NCBI GenBank assembly: GCA_944326485.1
Contig: CALVED010000005.1
Span: 123,261-187,260, forward strand
DNA: 64,000 bases
DNA from: Candidatus Gastranaerophilales bacterium
GTDB taxonomy: Bacteria > Cyanobacteriota > Vampirovibrionia > Gastranaerophilales > Gastranaerophilaceae
Direction of reading: 5' to 3'
The stretch's first letter is position 1; every line of letters begins with the position of its first letter. Shown here piece after piece: positions 35,110 through 44,129 of this stretch. A program made the translations under genes and the position numbers. The notes under the pieces were generated by a model. That model saw only the letters and a program-made list of their open reading frames with translations, was not told the origin of the DNA and searched no databases.

Positions 35110-37935
35110 TTGATAATTCATAGTATAAAACCAATCAATTCTGAGAAGAATATAAATGGTATAAAAACAAATAATAATTATTTAACAAGTTATTCAAATA
35201 AAAATAACTTGTCAAGTGATGTTTTTCAGAAATCAAATGTGTCGTTTGGGTCCAATAATAGTTCAGATGAATTATTTTCTTCTTTTTTTTCAAGGGCTCT
35301 AAGTATTATTCTTGAAACTACAGATATGGTTTTAGGAACTTTAGATAAAGTATTAAAGCATAAAAAACAAGAAAGTGTATTAGATTTATATTTTGAAGTT
35401 CTTTCTGAAAAAAAGTTAAGACAAGGTCTTAGTGTTGCGAGAAATCAGAAAATAGAGGATTTTAATAATTATATTTTAGTAGATTTAACTGATGATATAG
35501 ATTATTTTAATAAATTATTTAAAGATGCAGGAATTACAAAAGTTTTTAATCTCGAAAATTTCATGAGATTGTATAGTAGCAATCCGGATATAAGAAAAAT
35601 CTATGCTGGTCAAAGTATTGAAGCAGTTAAGATATATGGGTTATTAAACAGTAAGAATGATTTTTCAAGATATCCTGATTTATTATTATATTTATATAAT
35701 CAAGAAGATGATTCAGAAAATCCGAATTTTAGTATTTTAAATAAATATACTGAATTCTTAAGACAAATTGGAATTGATAATTCTAAAGAGTTTGATGAAA
35801 AATATTCGCATTTAAAATCTAATTTTAATAATTTTTATAGTATATCTGACAAAGTTGATGCAATTGATTATTTATATGAAACTTATGATAGAAAAATAGA
35901 ATTATTGTCTGAAGTACTAAAGAATAATCCGGATTGTAGTCATTGTAAGCCTGAAAATATATATTCTAAACTTAATGGTATTATTGATTATTTATACGAA
36001 AAAAATAATGGGGAAAATCTTAAAGGATTAGAACAATATATTGATATTGCTGTAAAATCAGATAAATTTAAATTAATATCTTTAAAATCAGTTGCTGAAT
36101 TATTTAATAATTTTGAAAATCCGGAAGATAAAATTGATTTATATAAGTTGCTTTCTGATTGTGGTATTCAAATTAATGAGTTTAATGCTTTAACTGGAAG
36201 ATCATTTATTTCAGATAATGATGTATTAGCTAATTTATTGAATTATAAGTCATTATCTCAATATATTGCAGAGGTCCGTCAGGTTGATATATCAATTGGA
36301 AAAGATATATATAAGAAATTCAAAGATATTATAAATGCTTTGTATGCTGCTAATAATGAAGATACAGATAAGATTAAGGATTTGTTAAACTTTATTGAAA
36401 AATATGATATAAGAAATAGTGAATCTTTCTTGAATTTCTATAATAGAGCTAAAGAAAGTAAGAAAAAAGATATCTCGTCTTCTGAATTAATAGATTTTAT
36501 TGATTTATTTAATTATTCAACGTCTAAAGAATTATTTAAAGAAGCAAAACAGAAAAATATTTCAGTATGTGAATTATTGCAAAAAGAAAAAGAAAGATTT
36601 GAACAAGTAAAAGATGCAATATCAAATTTTGTTAAATCTGATAATACCGGATATTTTGTCGGTAAAACAGAACTTGATATTTACAAAGAATTTAAAGATA
36701 TTATTCCTGAAAATGGTCAAAATATTTCTGAAGTTCTTGAGAGAATAGTAAGTTTTAATATTAATACTTCTGAAGAATATAAACAAAAAACAATTGAATT
36801 TAATAATTTTAAACCATTTTTTGACTCAAGAGAAGCTCTTTTGCATTTTATATCTGAGAATAAAATTAAATTTGATAATTCAGAGGAAGAAGTAAAATAC
36901 AGGCAAAACTGCTTAGATATAATTAATATTATTTTTGATAAAAATAATCCTGATAAATCTTATGATTTAATAGAAAAACTTACTAAATCAGGTTTCCTTC
37001 ATAAGTCTAAACCTTATTTATCTCAATTTATTTCTTCTTTCTCATCTAACAATGATGGCAGAGAAATTTTAACCTTAATTGCTGACAGACAAATAGATTC
37101 ATTTAAAACTTTAGACGGTTTCTTTAAAGCATACCAAGGCGAAGATGGAAATGTTGACAATATAATAAATTGGCTTCAATCCTTACCTCAAGAGATAGAT
37201 TTTTCAAAGATAAAGGATAGTTTATCTTTTATCCAAAGAAAAATTAATGAATTAAATATTCCTGTATGTATTAATAATGACAATATATTAAATATTGATG
37301 CTTCATTATTTAGTAAGGGTTTAAATATAAATCCTGGTTTTATTAATGATTTTATAAAACAACTTGAAGATATCCCTAAATCCGGTAATTTTATCCATTC
37401 TCTTCCAAGAACATTTTCAAAAACACAAAGAGAATATTCAAGATTTAGAATTGCTCAAGAAATAGTAACAAGATATGGTCTTACAGATGAATCATATAAA
37501 AATCTTGTACAAAAATTGAAAATAGATAGACAAAGTTTGATGTTAGATGATGACTGCTCTGATTATATTTATATTAAAGCAGTAGAGAAAGTTTTACCTC
37601 AGAAATTTATTGATTTTGTAAATTCTAATGATTGGGTTAATTATTCGGGTGATAACGGTAAAACTCCTAATGTTACAATGCATGCAAAATTAAGAACTAT
37701 TGACAGATTCGCATTGGCTAATGAAAATTCTATAGATGATTTATATTCAAAACAAACGCAAAAAATGCTTCAAAACCTATTTGAAACTATTTATACTTCT
37801 GAACCTGAATTTATAAAAGGTACAGATAAAACTAAAAGAATTATAGCTGATTTTACATTTAACAACAAAATGATAGAAACTGTTTTATCGAATAGTGGAG
37901 AAATAATAACAATAGTTCCTAAAAGAAATAACTAA
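35110..37935 (+). CDS. Large helical protein with toxin-like C-terminal segment
   Basis: A 941-residue protein starting at TTG (35110), supported by AAAAGGA seven bases upstream. The N-terminus is M-I-I-H-S-I with N-V-S-F-G-S at 43-48, the signature shared with other proteins here. The long middle (about 55-790) is Asn/Lys/Asp-rich and helical, with no clear domain; it could be an alpha-solenoid. The last 100 residues look like a separate domain: H-A-K-L-R-T-I-D-R-F followed by helices and ending in strand pairs (R-I-I-A-D-F-T-F; G-E-I-I-T-I-V-P), which resembles DUF4258/BECR-type nuclease toxin folds. No signal peptide is seen and no immunity gene is recognised. Its 3' end is 5 bp from the next convergent gene. 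Confidence 0.7.
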   Translation: MIIHSIKPINSEKNINGIKTNNNYLTSYSNKNNLSSDVFQKSNVSFGSNNSSDELFSSFFSRALSIILETTDMVLGTLDKVLKHKKQESVLDLYFEVLSEKKLRQGLSVARNQKIEDFNNYILVDLTDDIDYFNKLFKDAGITKVFNLENFMRLYSSNPDIRKIYAGQSIEAVKIYGLLNSKNDFSRYPDLLLYLYNQEDDSENPNFSILNKYTEFLRQIGIDNSKEFDEKYSHLKSNFNNFYSISDKVDAIDYLYETYDRKIELLSEVLKNNPDCSHCKPENIYSKLNGIIDYLYEKNNGENLKGLEQYIDIAVKSDKFKLISLKSVAELFNNFENPEDKIDLYKLLSDCGIQINEFNALTGRSFISDNDVLANLLNYKSLSQYIAEVRQVDISIGKDIYKKFKDIINALYAANNEDTDKIKDLLNFIEKYDIRNSESFLNFYNRAKESKKKDISSSELIDFIDLFNYSTSKELFKEAKQKNISVCELLQKEKERFEQVKDAISNFVKSDNTGYFVGKTELDIYKEFKDIIPENGQNISEVLERIVSFNINTSEEYKQKTIEFNNFKPFFDSREALLHFISENKIKFDNSEEEVKYRQNCLDIINIIFDKNNPDKSYDLIEKLTKSGFLHKSKPYLSQFISSFSSNNDGREILTLIADRQIDSFKTLDGFFKAYQGEDGNVDNIINWLQSLPQEIDFSKIKDSLSFIQRKINELNIPVCINNDNILNIDASLFSKGLNINPGFINDFIKQLEDIPKSGNFIHSLPRTFSKTQREYSRFRIAQEIVTRYGLTDESYKNLVQKLKIDRQSLMLDDDCSDYIYIKAVEKVLPQKFIDFVNSNDWVNYSGDNGKTPNVTMHAKLRTIDRFALANENSIDDLYSKQTQKMLQNLFETIYTSEPEFIKGTDKTKRIIADFTFNNKMIETVLSNSGEIITIVPKRNN

Positions 37936-37940
37936 ATGGA

Positions 37941-40382
37941 TTATTCTTCTTCAATATAAGAAACAATTTTATTTATGTTAGTGTCAAAACTTGAAAGTTT
38001 ATTTGCCACTTCATTTATGACTGTATCTGTTCTTTGTTGATTATTTAGTTTTTCGTTAATTGAATTAATTGCATTCTGTTGATTCAATAATGTTTCATTT
38101 GTTGAAGCAATTTGTGTTGTTAAATAATTTAAAATATCCTTTATTTCATAATTTTTATTTTCTTCGCTCATTGCTTCAATTAATTTTTCAAATTTTGAGG
38201 TTAGATTATCAACTTTTTCTTCCAAGGATATAATTTGTTTTTCTTGTTGATTTATTTTTTCTTTTAATAAGATTTCAAGCTCTGAAAATCTGTTATTATT
38301 TTCTTCTGATAATTTATCTATTCTTTCATTTAATGAATCAATATCAGGTGTTAAAGCTGTATTTAATTGAACAATAATTCCTGTTAAAAGACTTTTTATT
38401 TCTGAAATATCTTCATTCTTGTAATTAATAAAAATTTCTTCCAAATTATCTATTTTAGATATGGTTGTTGAGATAGTATCTTTTAAATCAGATAAATTAG
38501 CAGTTATATCAACAGGAGAATCGCTTTTTTCGGTTTGAGTTTTTATTTCTGCTATATTATCTTGCATTGAATTTAAAATATTTCCTGTAGCGTCAATCCA
38601 TTCAGCAAGATAAATAAAAGCAGTATTTAAATTTTTGCTTGTATTTAAAGTGTTTTGAAGAAGCATTCCTATATGAGACAGTTTTTCTCCTATTAAAGAA
38701 AATTTTAATTCCGGATTAAATTCCTGCCTTTGGGCATCTAATTCCAGAATTGTATTCTTAAACATTTCAAGATGATTTTTGAATTCTTTATTTGCATCAT
38801 CAGCTGATAAGATTAGTTTATTAGTCCTTTTGCTTATGCTTGCAATATCATCATTTAACTCTTCAAAACATTCTTTTAATGAATTTATATCTTGAGTTGT
38901 TTTTTCTGTTTTATCATCTAAAAATTTATGTAGTTTTAAAAAGTCTGATTCTATATCTAAGAGAGTATATATATAAGATTCTGTTTCATTTTTAGTTGTT
39001 CTTGTAATTAAATTTAGTTCATTAGATAATGTTTCTAAATTATCTTTAATATTAGGTACATCTTCAATAATTTTACTAGCATTGGATAATGTTTTAGTGA
39101 TTTCTTCAATCTTTATATTTAAACTGTCATTTGTTTGGGTGAATTTTGTATCTAACTCTTCACTCTTTTGAGCAACTCCGTCAATTTTACTTACCCAGTT
39201 ATTTAAAACACTTATGTTGTCATAAATTAAGTCTATTTTGGATGTAATTAAATCATCTTCAAATGCTGTATTTATAGAAGAAACTTTTTCTGAGATATTA
39301 TCTACTTTCCCCGCCCATTCATTTAGTGCATTAAGATTATCATATACAATATCCATTTTGTTTGATAAATCTTCTAAATCTATATTTTCTGAGAAAGAAG
39401 TATCTAATCTGTTTTTAATATTATTAATAGCAGTTGTTATATTTCTTGTATCTTCAAGACAAGAGCTTAGTGCTGCAATTTTTGATTGAACATCAGACAT
39501 ATTGCCGTCAATATTATCAACTTTCATAGTCCAATTATTTAATGCTGAAATATTTTCATAGATAATGTCTATTTTTTCTGATACATCATCAAAATCAATG
39601 TTTGCACCTAACCTTGCATATACATTCTCTATGGATTTATTTAAAAATCCTACTTTTTCTATCCAAGCGTGAATAATGTTTAAACTGTCATATATTTCGC
39701 TAATCTTAGATATCTGATTTGAAAACTCTTTATTCTTGAAATTATTGAAATTTGATTCTAATGTTTTTATAAGTTCATTTGTTTGTTTTATATTTTTCTG
39801 ATTTATACTAGCCATATCGGACATTACTGAACCGATTTCTTCGATATTTGGAGTTTTATCAATTTTTGTAAGTATTTGTTCAATATATTCAGTTAAGCTT
39901 TTGTGTAAAGTAGAGAGTTGTGTTTCTAATAATTTTAGACTTTCTGTATTATCTACGACTGTTGATTTTTCTTTTATAACATTTAATTCGTTAAAAATAT
40001 TTTCGTTAGTTTTTAAAGCTAAATCAAGCTGTTGCTTTTGGTATTCTTCAAATTCAGCACTTGTAAGAGAAAGATTTTGTACGTTTTGAATATTTTCTAA
40101 ATAAGCACCAATACCTGCTGATTTTTCTTTTAATTCATTTAGATCATTATATAAGTCTTTTAGAAGAGTTTCATTACAGCTGTCTACTTGAAAAGCAAGA
40201 TTTTCAAGCTTTTCTTTTATTTCTTGAAAATTTAATTTAGCTTGTGTATCAGTAATTAAATTTTCTATTGATTCTACTGAATTTTTTATATCAAGCATAT
40301 CTAATTCTTTTATAGAATCAAGGCTATTTAATTTTTCGCATACTTCTTCTAAAATTTCATTATAATTATTATCTGCAGACAT
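37941..40382 (-). CDS. Giant coiled-coil protein with internal repeats
   Basis: An 813-residue acidic protein that is almost entirely helical coiled coil, with no hydrophobic segment and no signal peptide. At least four degenerate repeats of the form (I/M)-(D/S)-x-(I/V)-Y-(D/E)-x-(L/I)-x-x-(L/I)-x-x-W-x-x-K-(V/I) begin at residues 227, 271, 343 and 383, two of them preceded by an (L/V)-S-x-K motif. Trp is otherwise rare in the protein. It might be a cytoskeletal, adhesive or scaffold protein; no known family is recognised. It is convergent with the 941-residue gene. Confidence 0.75.
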   Translation of the reverse strand: MSADNNYNEILEEVCEKLNSLDSIKELDMLDIKNSVESIENLITDTQAKLNFQEIKEKLENLAFQVDSCNETLLKDLYNDLNELKEKSAGIGAYLENIQNVQNLSLTSAEFEEYQKQQLDLALKTNENIFNELNVIKEKSTVVDNTESLKLLETQLSTLHKSLTEYIEQILTKIDKTPNIEEIGSVMSDMASINQKNIKQTNELIKTLESNFNNFKNKEFSNQISKISEIYDSLNIIHAWIEKVGFLNKSIENVYARLGANIDFDDVSEKIDIIYENISALNNWTMKVDNIDGNMSDVQSKIAALSSCLEDTRNITTAINNIKNRLDTSFSENIDLEDLSNKMDIVYDNLNALNEWAGKVDNISEKVSSINTAFEDDLITSKIDLIYDNISVLNNWVSKIDGVAQKSEELDTKFTQTNDSLNIKIEEITKTLSNASKIIEDVPNIKDNLETLSNELNLITRTTKNETESYIYTLLDIESDFLKLHKFLDDKTEKTTQDINSLKECFEELNDDIASISKRTNKLILSADDANKEFKNHLEMFKNTILELDAQRQEFNPELKFSLIGEKLSHIGMLLQNTLNTSKNLNTAFIYLAEWIDATGNILNSMQDNIAEIKTQTEKSDSPVDITANLSDLKDTISTTISKIDNLEEIFINYKNEDISEIKSLLTGIIVQLNTALTPDIDSLNERIDKLSEENNNRFSELEILLKEKINQQEKQIISLEEKVDNLTSKFEKLIEAMSEENKNYEIKDILNYLTTQIASTNETLLNQQNAINSINEKLNNQQRTDTVINEVANKLSSFDTNINKIVSYIEEE

Positions 40383-40540
40383 TTTATACTCTCTATTTTA
40401 CTTTGTTAATTTTTATTTTATCAAACATAAGACATATCGGCATGTTTTAAGATATTATTTTTGTTTAGTTAATATCAATATTCTTGAAAAGCTTATAATG
40501 ACTGAATTTTGAAAAAAAGAAATATTACAAATGTTTAAGT

Positions 40541-40593
40541 TGTCAGAAAAAGTTTACTTACACTTTCTGCTTATCGTGAATTTTTTTCGGACA
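40541..40593 (-). repeat. Dispersed repeat, short palindromic form (copy J)
   Basis: A complete short copy with matching ends: TGTCAGAAAAA at the left and TTTTTTTCGGACA at the right, enclosing the core CACTTTCTGCTTATCGTGAA. It sits 3 bp beyond the 3' end of the uracil-DNA glycosylase gene (stop at 40596) and may act as its terminator. Confidence 0.88.
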
Positions 40594-40595
40594 AA

Positions 40596-41177
40596 TTATT
40601 TTGAAATAAATTCTTTAATTTTTTTCAAATCATCTTTTGTAAGCCATCTTGGAGAGCCTTCTTCTTCAGAATGATTTCTAAGTAAAAATGAAGGATGAAA
40701 TATAACAGTAGCATCTATGTTGTCAAGAATTTTAAACCATTGTCCTCTAATTTGTGAAATTTTAATCTTATCTCCTAAGAAGGATTTTGCAGAAGTAGCA
40801 CCGCATAGAACTATAACCTTTGGTTGAATTATTTTTATTTGTTCTAAAAGATATTTTTCACATTCTTTTTTTTCTTCATCTTTTGGTACTCTATTTTCCG
40901 GTGGTCTGCATTTTACTGTATTCGCAATATAAAAGTCATTTTTTCTGGAAAGATTAGATTCTTCAATTAATTTTGTTAATAATTTACCTGCTCTTCCCAC
41001 AAAAGGAATACCGGTTTTATCTTCATCTGCACCCGGAGCTTCTCCTATTAACATTATTTTAGCCTCTGCACTTCCGTCAGAAAAAACTATATTATTCCTA
41101 GTTTTTCCAAGTTCACATTTTTGACATCGTGTGCATTCTTCTCTTAATCTTTCTAATTCAATTTCTTTTTCAGACAT
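40596..41177 (-). CDS. Type 4 uracil-DNA glycosylase (Fe-S)
   Basis: A 193-residue family 4 UDG that removes uracil from DNA. The four Cys of the iron-sulfur cluster are present: C15, C18 (C-T-R-C), one further on in K-K-E-C near 104, and one in C-G-A-T near 124. The catalytic motif is G-E-A-P-G-A-D-E-D near 45-53, and H-P-S-F-L-L-R near 160 is the second motif. The ATG at 41177 has a GGGG-type site upstream. It is a single gene, flanked on the left by repeat copy J. Confidence 0.94.
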   Translation of the reverse strand: MSEKEIELERLREECTRCQKCELGKTRNNIVFSDGSAEAKIMLIGEAPGADEDKTGIPFVGRAGKLLTKLIEESNLSRKNDFYIANTVKCRPPENRVPKDEEKKECEKYLLEQIKIIQPKVIVLCGATSAKSFLGDKIKISQIRGQWFKILDNIDATVIFHPSFLLRNHSEEEGSPRWLTKDDLKKIKEFISK

Positions 41178-41320
41178 TCTATAATCCCCAGCTTAATAAG
41201 ATTATTTTACCTTACTTATAATAACAATACAAATAAGATATAAGCTTTTTTAAACAAAAGTATAACTAATAAAGATAGTTATTAAGTGTAATGAATACAG
41301 AATGAAAATAATTTATTATA
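41178..41320. other. AT-rich divergent intergenic stretch
   Basis: The 444-bp gap between the UDG start (41177) and the GH57 stop (41622) has no coding sequence. Its first part is AT-rich promoter-like sequence; the rest is a candidate sRNA and repeat copy F. Confidence 0.6.
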
Positions 41321-41324
41321 AAAA

Positions 41325-41398
41325 AGTAAATCCTCAACTCTTCTGATTGCTTATTCTTAGTGCTCATCCCCTTCTTATTAAAGAAGGGTTTTTTTTAA
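41325..41398 (+). ncRNA. Candidate small RNA ending at an orphan terminator
   Basis: A strong intrinsic terminator (CCCTTCTT 41369-41376, loop ATTA, AAGAAGGG 41381-41388, then eight T) points along the plus strand, although no plus-strand gene lies upstream: both neighbours are on the minus strand. A TATTAT/TATAAA -10-like element lies near 41313-41320, so a transcript of about 70 bases is plausible. Its 5' half is pyrimidine-rich and unpaired (TCCTCAACTCTTCTG), which recalls the C/U-rich core of the cyanobacterial sRNA Yfr1 without matching it. Confidence 0.4.
41369..41396 (+). terminator. Orphan intrinsic terminator
   Basis: An eight-base perfect stem with a four-base loop followed by TTTTTTTT, with no plus-strand gene before it; see the candidate sRNA. 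Confidence 0.88.
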
Positions 41399-41410
41399 GT
41401 AATGCTTTAT

Positions 41411-41591
41411 ATTTAATCTAGTATCGCACTTTGTTACTTTCTCATCCTCGCTAACAAAGTACTCACCTTTTGAAAACGCAACTCACCTTCGTTTCACTAC
41501 GGATATAAGCTCACTCAAAAACAAAGTTTTTGGTTAGTTTTGTAAAAAAATCACTAACACTTTCAGCTTATCGTGAATTTTTTCTCGGACA
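41411..41591 (-). repeat. Dispersed intergenic repeat, long form (copy F)
   Basis: Minus-strand full copy, 181 bp: the right end ATTTAATCTAGTATCGCACTTTG is at 41411 and the left end TTTCTCGGACA at 41591. Both the 9-bp TAACAAAGT/ACTTTGTTA pair and the left hairpin are intact, so this copy and copy C define the consensus. Confidence 0.93.
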
Positions 41592-41621
41592 ATATTAGTA
41601 ATTTTCATTCCAGATTATATT

Positions 41622-43871
41622 CTATGGTCTTTTGAGTGTTAAAGGAATATCTTTAGGATAAATTTCTTCTGTAACTCCGCTGCAGCCTGTTATAAAGAAG
41701 AAATCAAAACTTTCACCATGTTCTATATTTAAATCTTCATAAGGAATGGATACTTCAAAAATTTCTTTATGTACATATTTTATGTGATGTCCCCATTTTA
41801 ATTCCCATAAGCCTTCTTTTACAGCTTTTGAAAATTGAAGAGGATATTTTCTGTTGCTTGTAAGTGCGAATTTAACTTCATGTGTATATCCATCTAAAAG
41901 CACAGGAAGCAAACTATCAGTTTTATTTGTTGTTCTTGATGGTGATGTGGTTTCAAATGAATTGTTATAAACTTTTATATAAACATATATAGAAAAATAT
42001 TCCTTGAAACTTTCTTTGCTGTCCATAAGATATTTATTGATATCAAACCTTATGTATAAATTATCTTTATCTGTTCCAAAATATATTCTGTTAAATAGTT
42101 TATTCTCCTGTAATATAGGGCCTGTAGGAATATCAATACAACCTGCTGATAACCATTCATCATTATCTTTAATCATACCATTTATTAATGGTGTTATTTC
42201 TCTTCTCGGATTTCTTAGTGGTTTACCCATAAAAGAAATCAATGGCATTTCAAGATAACTTGGAATGGGTTTTTCTATTATTGTATATACATTTTTTAAG
42301 TGTTCTCTGTATAAGAAATCAAAAATATGATCTTGACCGGAGTTATTTGGTTCGCCATACCACCAGAACCAATCGGAACCTTCTGCAATATAAATTTCAG
42401 TTTTAGCTGCTTTAACTTGTTCTTTTGTTAATCTTCCTGATTTTTCTGCATCATTTAAATCATTTCTCGCCTGTACTAAATATTTCCAAGCAAGATTTTT
42501 TGTCGGTTCTGCTATCCATAATTGAAATTCTTGATTTACCCATGAACCTGATGCAACTCTCTTTAAAGGTTTTTCTAATTTTTTGTTTTTCTTTACAAAA
42601 TCGCTTATTAAGACGGTCGAAATATTTTTATCATCATTAATCAATGAATATAATCTCTCAAGAAATATTGCCCCATCCATTGGATATGAATCCCAACTGT
42701 TTTCACCATCCATTGCTATTGTTAATATATGTTTTTTATCAGGTGAGTTTTTTAATTTATCGTGTACAGTTTTTATTCTGTCAAATAAGTCATTTGCACA
42801 TAATGTACTGTCATGATGTGAATATTCAAAGCCTATTAAGTTTGGAATAACAGAATCTCTAAAGAGTATATTTATTTCTTTCTCTCTTTTGGTTTTATAT
42901 TGATATAAAGAACATACATCATAAGGATCTTCATAACAACCTCTAAAATCTCTTATGAATTCTTTTTTTATTGAATTTGATAAGACACTTTCATCTGTTA
43001 TAATCCATTCAATATTTAGATTTGCAAGTACATCTAATGTTTTTTGACTTATACAATGTTCACTTGGCCAAATACCTTTAGGCTTTTTCCCAAATACTTC
43101 TTCTATTTTATCTACGGCTAATTTTATTTGTTCTTTTGCGTCGATTGTTAATGCTATTTTGCAATCAGGCATAGGATATTTTAATGATGGTACTTTCAAA
43201 TCATTTGGATTTATTAATATTGGTAAAATTGGATGATTGTATGGACTTGTAAGTATTTCAATTCTTCCTTCATCCTGATATTTTTTAAATGTTGGAATAA
43301 TTTGTTTTATTATTTTTCTGTTTAATTCAATTAATGTTTTTCTGTCTTTAAGAGTATAATTTCTACCTTTTTCTTCAAATTGTTTTAACTCTGGATATGC
43401 TTTTTTCCATATAGGATCAAACCATACAAGATTAAAAAGCATCATTATGTCAGCATATTCCTGATCGGTAAAATCATTTATACTTATTTCTTCCTGATTG
43501 TATCTTTTTAGATATAATTCATTAAATCGTTTATTTTTCGAAATTAAAGTTTCATAATTAGCATCGAAAAAATAATTTAATATATATAACTTATCATCAT
43601 CAGTTAATTCTTTTATATCTGTAACTGTAAGTTTTGAGTGTATATCGTGACCGTCTTTATTAGCATAATCATCAATGGCATCTAATAAAGTTGGTACAAG
43701 ACTGAAATTTAATTTTATGTTTGGGAACTTATCCAGAATTATAAGCATATCAAGGTAGTCTTTTATAGCATGAAGTCTTGCCCATGGCATTAATCTAATG
43801 CCATTTGGTTGAGTTTGATAATTTGGCTGGTGAAAATGCCATACAAAAGCTACTGATAATTCTTTTTGCAT
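41622..43871 (-). CDS. Glycoside hydrolase family 57 (alpha-amylase/amylopullulanase-like)
   Basis: A 749-residue cytoplasmic-looking enzyme (no signal peptide) for alpha-glucan breakdown. GH57 motif 1 is H-F-H-Q-P at 12-16. The nucleophile motif G-I-W-P-S-E-H is near residue 268 (catalytic Glu), and the acid/base motif D-G-E-N-S-W-D is near 388. After the (beta/alpha)7 and helical domains, the last 200 residues form a beta-sandwich with F-E-V-S-I-P-Y-E-D-L, as in DUF-type domains appended to GH57 amylopullulanases. The intracellular location suggests storage-glycogen or maltodextrin use. No glycogen genes are adjacent. Confidence 0.9.
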   Translation of the reverse strand: MQKELSVAFVWHFHQPNYQTQPNGIRLMPWARLHAIKDYLDMLIILDKFPNIKLNFSLVPTLLDAIDDYANKDGHDIHSKLTVTDIKELTDDDKLYILNYFFDANYETLISKNKRFNELYLKRYNQEEISINDFTDQEYADIMMLFNLVWFDPIWKKAYPELKQFEEKGRNYTLKDRKTLIELNRKIIKQIIPTFKKYQDEGRIEILTSPYNHPILPILINPNDLKVPSLKYPMPDCKIALTIDAKEQIKLAVDKIEEVFGKKPKGIWPSEHCISQKTLDVLANLNIEWIITDESVLSNSIKKEFIRDFRGCYEDPYDVCSLYQYKTKREKEINILFRDSVIPNLIGFEYSHHDSTLCANDLFDRIKTVHDKLKNSPDKKHILTIAMDGENSWDSYPMDGAIFLERLYSLINDDKNISTVLISDFVKKNKKLEKPLKRVASGSWVNQEFQLWIAEPTKNLAWKYLVQARNDLNDAEKSGRLTKEQVKAAKTEIYIAEGSDWFWWYGEPNNSGQDHIFDFLYREHLKNVYTIIEKPIPSYLEMPLISFMGKPLRNPRREITPLINGMIKDNDEWLSAGCIDIPTGPILQENKLFNRIYFGTDKDNLYIRFDINKYLMDSKESFKEYFSIYVYIKVYNNSFETTSPSRTTNKTDSLLPVLLDGYTHEVKFALTSNRKYPLQFSKAVKEGLWELKWGHHIKYVHKEIFEVSIPYEDLNIEHGESFDFFFITGCSGVTEEIYPKDIPLTLKRP

Positions 43872-44093
43872 ATTTTTATTCCAACTATTTATGATGATAT
43901 CATTTTTAGCTTAACTATACAACTATATTATTATACAGCTATTTTATTAAATGTTAAGATATTTAACAAATACATATAATCAACAAATGCATTACTATTG
44001 TTGAATGTTGAGTGTATTGTTGACAATTTTTTTAAAAAAAGTTTGAATTTATTATATACAAACAAAAAAAATAATGCTTTAATAATAAATAAT
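43872..44093. other. AT-rich gap upstream of the GH57 gene
   Basis: No reading frame of note. It contains TCAACAA (about 43980) paired with TTGTTGA 11 bases on, followed by a second TTGTTGACAA palindrome, which could be regulator binding sites for the GH57 gene or the sRNA; this is a guess. Confidence 0.4.
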
Positions 44094-44123
44094 TTGAGTT
44101 CGGTAATTATAGTTAATTATAAT
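44094..44123 (+). promoter_or_regulatory. Promoter of a candidate small RNA
   Basis: TTGAGT (44094-44099), an 18-base spacer and a perfect TATAAT (44118-44123) point to transcription from about 44130 on the plus strand, away from any plus-strand gene until 45338. Confidence 0.75.
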
Positions 44124-44129
44124 AAATAA

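Noticed and set aside
43975..44040. Regulator operator at TCAACAA/TTGTTGA pairs
   Set aside because: Short inverted repeats in AT-rich sequence arise easily by chance; not listed as a separate site.
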